In this document: piece by piece, positions 39,598 to 43,880 of the stretch
Layout: each line of letters opens with the position of its first letter
Numbering within the stretch: the stretch's first letter is position 1
Assembly: GCA_030639305.1 (NCBI GenBank)
Contig: DAOWCY010000036.1
Location: 1-43,880 of the forward strand
Source: JAGLQA01 sp023135565
GTDB lineage: Bacteria; Acidobacteriota; Aminicenantia; UBA2199
Length of the DNA stretch: 43,880 bases
Reading direction: 5' to 3'
The notes under the pieces: generated by a model
The model's input: only the letters and a program-made list of their open reading frames with translations
Database searches by the model: none
What the model was told of the DNA's origin: nothing
Translations under genes and position numbers: made by a program

Positions 39598-40107
39598 ATG
39601 AAGAATTATGTTATTGTTTTATTGATTATTTGCGTAATTTTCTCATGGAGTGTTATCTATAGGCAACGGCAAACAACAATTTGCTATCGTTTCCCTGTCC
39701 CCGAAAACTTAAAAGAAGAAGCTGTTGATGTCCCATTCTATATATTCTTTTCGTTTTCAAAAAAAAATTGTCTTCCGTGCTTGATTGAGATTATAGAGGT
39801 TCTCAATGCTTTACCCCCGCAATTCCGCGCTGCCGGGATCGTACCAGGAAAAGAGCTGGAAAACGAATCAGACATTAGGCGATTGACAGGGGCGTCATTC
39901 CCATTATACAGTGATATAGAATATCGAAAATATTTACCTGGGCAGCTACCGATGCTCTTTGGCGTTTCACCGGCAGGCAAAATTACTTTTGTTTTACCCG
40001 CAATCGAGGGTCAGAAGGTTTGTATAGAGAAACTTCTTGTACAGATATATAGCTACCGATACCTTTCATTTGAGAAAGAGTATCGTCCTGGCTCTAAGGA
40101 AAAATAA
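39598..40107 (+). CDS. Membrane-anchored thioredoxin-like protein
   Basis: 169 residues: one N-terminal helix (MKNYVIVLLIICVIFSWSVI) and a periplasmic thioredoxin-like fold. The active-site motif is SKKNCLPCLIEI (CLPC, a CxxC). The cis-Pro region is LPMLFGVSPAGKITFVLP. TlpA/thiol-disulfide oxidoreductase-like. It starts 5 nt after the second propeller gene, so probably co-transcribed. It could oxidise, reduce or isomerise the two Cys of the downstream exported peptide, which is an inference from position. Confidence 0.75.
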   Translation: MKNYVIVLLIICVIFSWSVIYRQRQTTICYRFPVPENLKEEAVDVPFYIFFSFSKKNCLPCLIEIIEVLNALPPQFRAAGIVPGKELENESDIRRLTGASFPLYSDIEYRKYLPGQLPMLFGVSPAGKITFVLPAIEGQKVCIEKLLVQIYSYRYLSFEKEYRPGSKEK

Positions 40108-40117
40108 TTGTAAAAAG

Positions 40118-40146
40118 TTGACAAAGTACGCATTTTGATGTATATT
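40118..40146 (+). promoter_or_regulatory. Promoter of the exported peptide gene (leaderless)
   Basis: TTGACA (40118-40123), 17-nt spacer, TATATT (40141-40146), 6 nt to ATG at 40153. Confidence 0.7.
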
Positions 40147-40152
40147 ATAAAT

Positions 40153-40284
40153 ATGAGACCGAAAAAGATTGTATATGAAATGCCCCAAAGTTGTACCCAT
40201 AACAAAAGAAAATTATTCTATATGAGGCTTACCGGATCTCACAACATTGAAAGCATGATACTGAGACGTGGGGGGGGCAAGTAA
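40153..40284 (+). CDS. 43-residue leader ORF overlapping the NVEALA-like peptide gene
   Basis: MRPKKIVYEMPQSCTHNKRK and so on, ending GGGK with TAATG that overlaps the next start by one base. The ATG is at the expected transcription start. No family is recognised. It fits the pattern of short leaderless ORFs coupled to a downstream gene. Confidence 0.45.
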   Translation: MRPKKIVYEMPQSCTHNKRKLFYMRLTGSHNIESMILRRGGGK

Positions 40285-40499
40285 TGAAACGAAAGATTTT
40301 AAAATTCATAATGGTTATATTAATGATAGTTGGAGTTATTCTCTCGGCGTTTAACTTCATTGTGGTTGATAATATAGCTTCTGCGGATGTTGCATTGAAC
40401 GGACAGATTGCAGACAACAACAACTGGGGTACCTGGCAGTCTGACGGGTGCTATGGCGACCCTATTATGGCTTGCAGTGGATTTGAAGGGGCTGATTAG
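40284..40499 (+). CDS. NVEALA-like exported Cys-containing peptide
   Basis: 71 residues: a basic start and hydrophobic helix (MKRKILKFIMVILMIVGVIL), a segment VVDNIASADVALNGQIADNN resembling the sDLALANVEALA region of NVEALA peptides, and a short tail with two Cys (SDGCYGDPIMACSG). NVEALA peptides (PF14055) are small exported proteins of unknown function, found in Bacteroidota beside six-bladed propellers. The same partners are present here. The family match is by eye and somewhat divergent. Confidence 0.6.
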   Translation: MKRKILKFIMVILMIVGVILSAFNFIVVDNIASADVALNGQIADNNNWGTWQSDGCYGDPIMACSGFEGAD

Positions 40500-40508
40500 C
40501 TTTGTTCT

Positions 40509-41042
40509 TCAGCACTCTAAGATAGCGACATGCCGGTCGTCTAAGTTGGATTCAGGGAACAGTTCCCAGTGGGAAACCGCACGATTGCTGATAATGAGGA
40601 TACCTAAGTAACGGCTCATCTTGTCCGCGTTCCTGATTGTTTTTCGTAACGAGCGCAGGAGGTTTTTTTCTTTCTCGCTGTATGGATAGCGAAGTAAATG
40701 GAAAACCAATAAGACTTTTTTATCCGTATCTAAGATATTGCTCCACTTATAGAGTGCATCGGCAATAGAGATGGTCTTCAAATTCATTTCACCAAGCCCT
40801 TTTGCATCCCATTCTTTGCCGATTAATTTTAACAGTAGGTTCGCCTCTTGCTCTTCATCTTCGCACTGTTCAAACAAAAGGCCGTTGATGTCTATGTATA
40901 TCACGTTTTTATGAATGGCCTTTAAGCTTGAGAGAAATTGTTCAACTGTTGATCGGTTCTCCGGGGAAAATTTTTGCGAGTAACAATTAACGAATTGCTC
41001 TCTCAAAATAAGTTTTTTAAGATTTTTAATAGTCTCTTCCAT
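40509..41042 (-). CDS. Small partner of the STAND ATPase, unknown
   Basis: 177 residues from the ATG (MEETIKNLKKLILREQFVNC) that follows GGAGG and the end of the upstream ATPase gene by 5 nt. It contains strands NVIYIDINGLLFEQ and KKVLLVFHLLRYP, like an alpha/beta P-loop core without a P-loop. Probably works with the ATPase. No known family. Confidence 0.6.
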   Translation of the reverse strand: MEETIKNLKKLILREQFVNCYSQKFSPENRSTVEQFLSSLKAIHKNVIYIDINGLLFEQCEDEEQEANLLLKLIGKEWDAKGLGEMNLKTISIADALYKWSNILDTDKKVLLVFHLLRYPYSEKEKNLLRSLRKTIRNADKMSRYLGILIISNRAVSHWELFPESNLDDRHVAILEC

Positions 41043-41047
41043 TTTGA

Positions 41048-43766
41048 TTACTGCCTCCCGAGCCATTCTTTCCAGGCTCCCTTTTCGATTAATTCTTGCC
41101 GTTCCTCTTCGCACTGCTTGATTCCACCGAAGTGGGCTACCAGCAGTTTCGGAAATATTTTAATACCGAATTCATAGCTGAATTTGGGAATGGTTGACTC
41201 ATCGTATTTATAAACATCAGGATGACCAATGTTCATTTTTTTATTTATTTTTTCGGCCGTTTCTAAAAGCTTTGAATCTTCTTTTGCGAGTATGTTGGAT
41301 TCATCCAATAAACGAAAATTTCCACTGAGACACAAACGTTCCAGGATTTTCCGCATTACATTAGGCGAAACGTCGATTTTATATCTTTGCAGCTCTTGTT
41401 GTATGTCCGTAATGGTAAAAACTTTTTTCTCCTCTGCGAAAAGTAAACGGATAGCTGAAAGGATAGTAATGCGATGAAGATCGTTTAAGAATGGCTCATC
41501 TTGTTTGAGGTTAGGGGGAATCTCTTTTTTCAGCGATTCTGTCTCTTGTCTATGTTTTCGTTTAAGAAAAGATTTTTTCCAATTTTCTTTTTTCCCTTCT
41601 TTCCCATTATCGTAATTATCCTTTTCTTCGGTATGATAAAGCCTCATACAAATTTCTCGAAATGCTTGAGATGTCAACGCTTTATCCACATCGGCCCGCT
41701 CAATGGTATCCTTATTTTCTGATTTACTATCCAGGTTGGTCAGCAAAGCATGGCAGGCTGCCTGTAGCAGCCGAGGATGCCGGGAGCAACTATCCACAAG
41801 GTACTTTGCATCCGCTTTATTATCCCAGCGAACCTGTATGTCCTCTATGGGCCGGGTAACTAAGTTCATCGCGCTTTCCATATCCAACGCCTGCAAGGGC
41901 AGAAAAACCATAAAGTTGTATAACCGGGACAGGGGATTTTTCATCTGTTCGAACATCTGCTGGAAACCGAAAAGTATAAACCGGGCCGCGGTTTCTTGAT
42001 CCTTTATGGTGTCGTTGCACAACCGGTTAAAAGTGTTGAATATTTTCTCTTTATGCTCGAGATCGTACTGCACCAGCCGGTCCACCTCGTCCAACAGGAA
42101 CAAATAGCGGTATCCACCATCTCCGGCTCTTGTGGTGACATATCTCCTGAATTTCTCCATAGTGGATATCCTATCAAAGGACACCTCCATTTTCTCCGCC
42201 AAATTTTTCAGCAGCGATTCCTCGCTTTCGATGCGGGAACAGTCCATGTCGTAGACTCTCCAGCGTTTTTTCGATTGAAATGCTTTGCGGAGTTTTCTAA
42301 GCAGCGAGGTTTTACCGATAGTTCGCGTACCGAAAACCCCGATATTCTCCGGCAGGTCTCGAATTAGGGATATCTCCATATGCCGCCCGAAAAACAAACT
42401 GTCCGGCACTGCCCCGGCTGTGGTATAGGGTGACCGTTCCCTGATACCCAATTGTTCGAAAATATATTGGGAAGCCTTTTCCTTTGGAGCTTCCGTCAGG
42501 ATAATATCTTTCATCATGGCTGCGTCGATAATAGAAATACGCTCTACATCTTCCAGTTCCTCTTTGACTTCGTTTTTAGAGGCACCATGCAGCTCGAACA
42601 GCAGGATATAAAACATTATAGATTCCCCTGCTTTGCGACAGAACTCCTGGAAGTCGATATATAAATCATGGAAAACATCCGTATGAACGTCTTTTTGCCA
42701 CGGCGCTAATGAAATAACGATAAATGTGGTCAGAGGCATCTTTAGGGCTTGCATTCCATGTTCGGAAAATTTGCCGATATAGAATTTATCTTTGTATTTT
42801 TCTGTTTGATGTTCGATGGCTTTTTTTATCTCCAGGTCGCTCCGGGTAATGTTGGTAAAGGTACGTGCCATTTTATAAGCATTCACCCAGGTAGGAGCAG
42901 AGGTAAATTTGTTCAAGGTGTAAAAATTCACTATCCAGGAGATGTGCTTGACGGCTTCGGAAAACAATTTTGCATTGTTGCTAATGGAAAGTTGGAAAGC
43001 ATTCGCTTCTGTTTTGCCGGATAAACCGCTGCCGTAATTGACTATTTCATCGATCGTTTTTTCCAGTTTGTCTTTGGGAAGTTCAAGCTTAAAGAGAGGG
43101 AATTTGTTATAAAATGTCGTATATTTGATTTTATCGGGTATCAGGTTTTCATATAAGCAGGTGGCTATCAATAAACGGGCGTTTAAACTCAACTCTCTAA
43201 AATAATCGAATATTTCATCGCTAAAAGTCCTGGCAATTATTTTTGATTGCTTGTCGATGGAATAATCCACAGTCTTCCATTTGTCATAGAGGTGGAGCAG
43301 ATGGGGGAATGTGCCGGTATATTCATAGATTTCATCCACTATAGGTTGTCGGAGAGAAATTCTTCTTCTCAATTCCTCTTTTACTTCCCGTTCTGTAAAG
43401 AGAGGCATGTTTGAGTATAGCAATCTCCTTTTACTGAATATATCCCCAAAGCCTGCGAGGTATTCTTTAATACTTTTTTTATGACTGGGATTATAGGTAA
43501 TAATAAAATGGATTTTGGGATGCGTGAACATTTCCCGGAAAAATATATTGAATTTTTTCATCTCTTCGCCGTGAAAATGACATGGCACAAAAAAGTTATC
43601 CAAAGCAAAAACACAAAAATTCCTGGTGCCTTTTATCCGGTTTACTACTTTGTTTAAGACAGTACGTAGAGTTTGGCGATTACTATTTATCGACAATTCG
43701 GTACGGTTGAAAAAATGCTGCTCCAAGCATCTGTCAACAAAATTCGACTCGAAACTCTCATATGAC
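41048..43766 (-). pseudogene. Double AAA/STAND ATPase, 5' end lost at an insertion element
   Basis: The reading frame is open for about 905 codons up to the element end, without a start that has a ribosome site. The first ATPase domain has only its Walker B region (RNFCVFALDNFF) and the following ITYNP sensor strand; its Walker A would be upstream and is missing. A second NTPase domain is complete (GTRTIGKT about 466-473; YLFLLDEVDRL about 541-551; residues counted from 43726), followed by a winged-helix part (ITDIQQELQRYKIDVSPNVM). A TTG at 43726 could start a shortened protein. The downstream 40509 gene is probably a subunit of the same system. Confidence 0.7.
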
Positions 43767-43770
43767 TATA

Positions 43771-43880
43771 GCGCTCAGATAAATTGACCCACTTTTGCTC
43801 AGATAAAGTGAGCCGTTTGTTCACAAAATAACCCACAAAATCCTTTAATCTTCTCCCCTCCCAGGTAGTAAAAAACCATA
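43771..43880. mobile_element. End of an IS21-like insertion sequence
   Basis: Two 18-bp direct repeats with a 24-bp period, GCTCAGATAAATTGACCC (43773-43790) and GCTCAGATAAAGTGAGCC (43797-43814), are typical of the multiple terminal repeats of IS21-family elements. The minus strand beyond contains a short open tail (LGGEKIKG...) that may be the end of its istB-like ORF. The rest of the element is outside the window. Confidence 0.6.

Overview
This 43.9 kb window looks like a piece of a Gram-negative, probably anaerobic bacterial chromosome. A BamD-type lipoprotein, an MltA-like wall-hydrolase domain and several exported proteins imply an outer membrane. An oxygen-sensitive Fe-S serine dehydratase and hydroxyproline catabolism suggest anaerobic life on amino acids. 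The mix of PASTA/Rpe/BamD/UvrC genes, many STAND NTPases, DUF4062, six-bladed propellers and dispersed GC-rich hairpin repeats reminds me of Candidatus Aminicenantota or another deep Acidobacteriota-like lineage. That assignment is an impression I could not test.

Layout. 1-1412: a truncated group II intron on the minus strand, inserted in a dispersed repeat and cut on the left by what may be another element. 1478-7408 (minus): a DUF4062-STAND-TPR protein, a PIN toxin/antitoxin pair and an AAA/PD-(D/E)XK protein. 7874-11612 (minus): a compact housekeeping operon, PASTA protein-rpe-bamD-uvrC. 11754-13241: an FKBP prolyl isomerase and a HAD hydrolase. 13487-16414: a P-loop ATPase plus a TPR partner with a near-identical 120-bp array. 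16797-17308: a MNT nucleotidyltransferase and a HEPN remnant. 17354-21281: L-serine dehydratase, a pyrroline-2-carboxylate reductase-like enzyme and a trans-3-hydroxy-L-proline dehydratase-like enzyme. 21357-22527: an Rpn nuclease with a duplicated intragenic antitoxin segment. 23385-27917: a Cache/pLGIC-like membrane protein and an EamA transporter fused to a secreted 3D/MltA-like domain. 28144-31402: NikR, AbiE, HicB and HigBA. 31726-36587 (minus): a SIR2-TIR protein with a STAND-WD40 protein. 36723-40499: two exported beta-propellers, a membrane-anchored thioredoxin-like protein and an NVEALA-like exported peptide. 40509-43766 (minus): a STAND ATPase pair whose first gene is cut off by an IS21-like end at the right edge.

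Three themes run through the window. First, it is rich in toxin-antitoxin and STAND/NADase defence genes. Second, a hairpin-containing repeat family of about a dozen copies sits between genes, inside genes in frame, at gene ends and, in one case, at the junction of a gene fusion. Its stems differ between copies but keep pairing. Third, many promoters of the form TTGACA-17-TATAAT lie only 6-9 nt before the start codon, so leaderless transcripts seem common here. Several of these begin with a short ORF that overlaps the next gene.

The best candidates for an undescribed system are the propeller/thioredoxin/NVEALA-like peptide cassette (36723-40499) and the SIR2-TIR plus STAND-WD40 pair (31726-36587).
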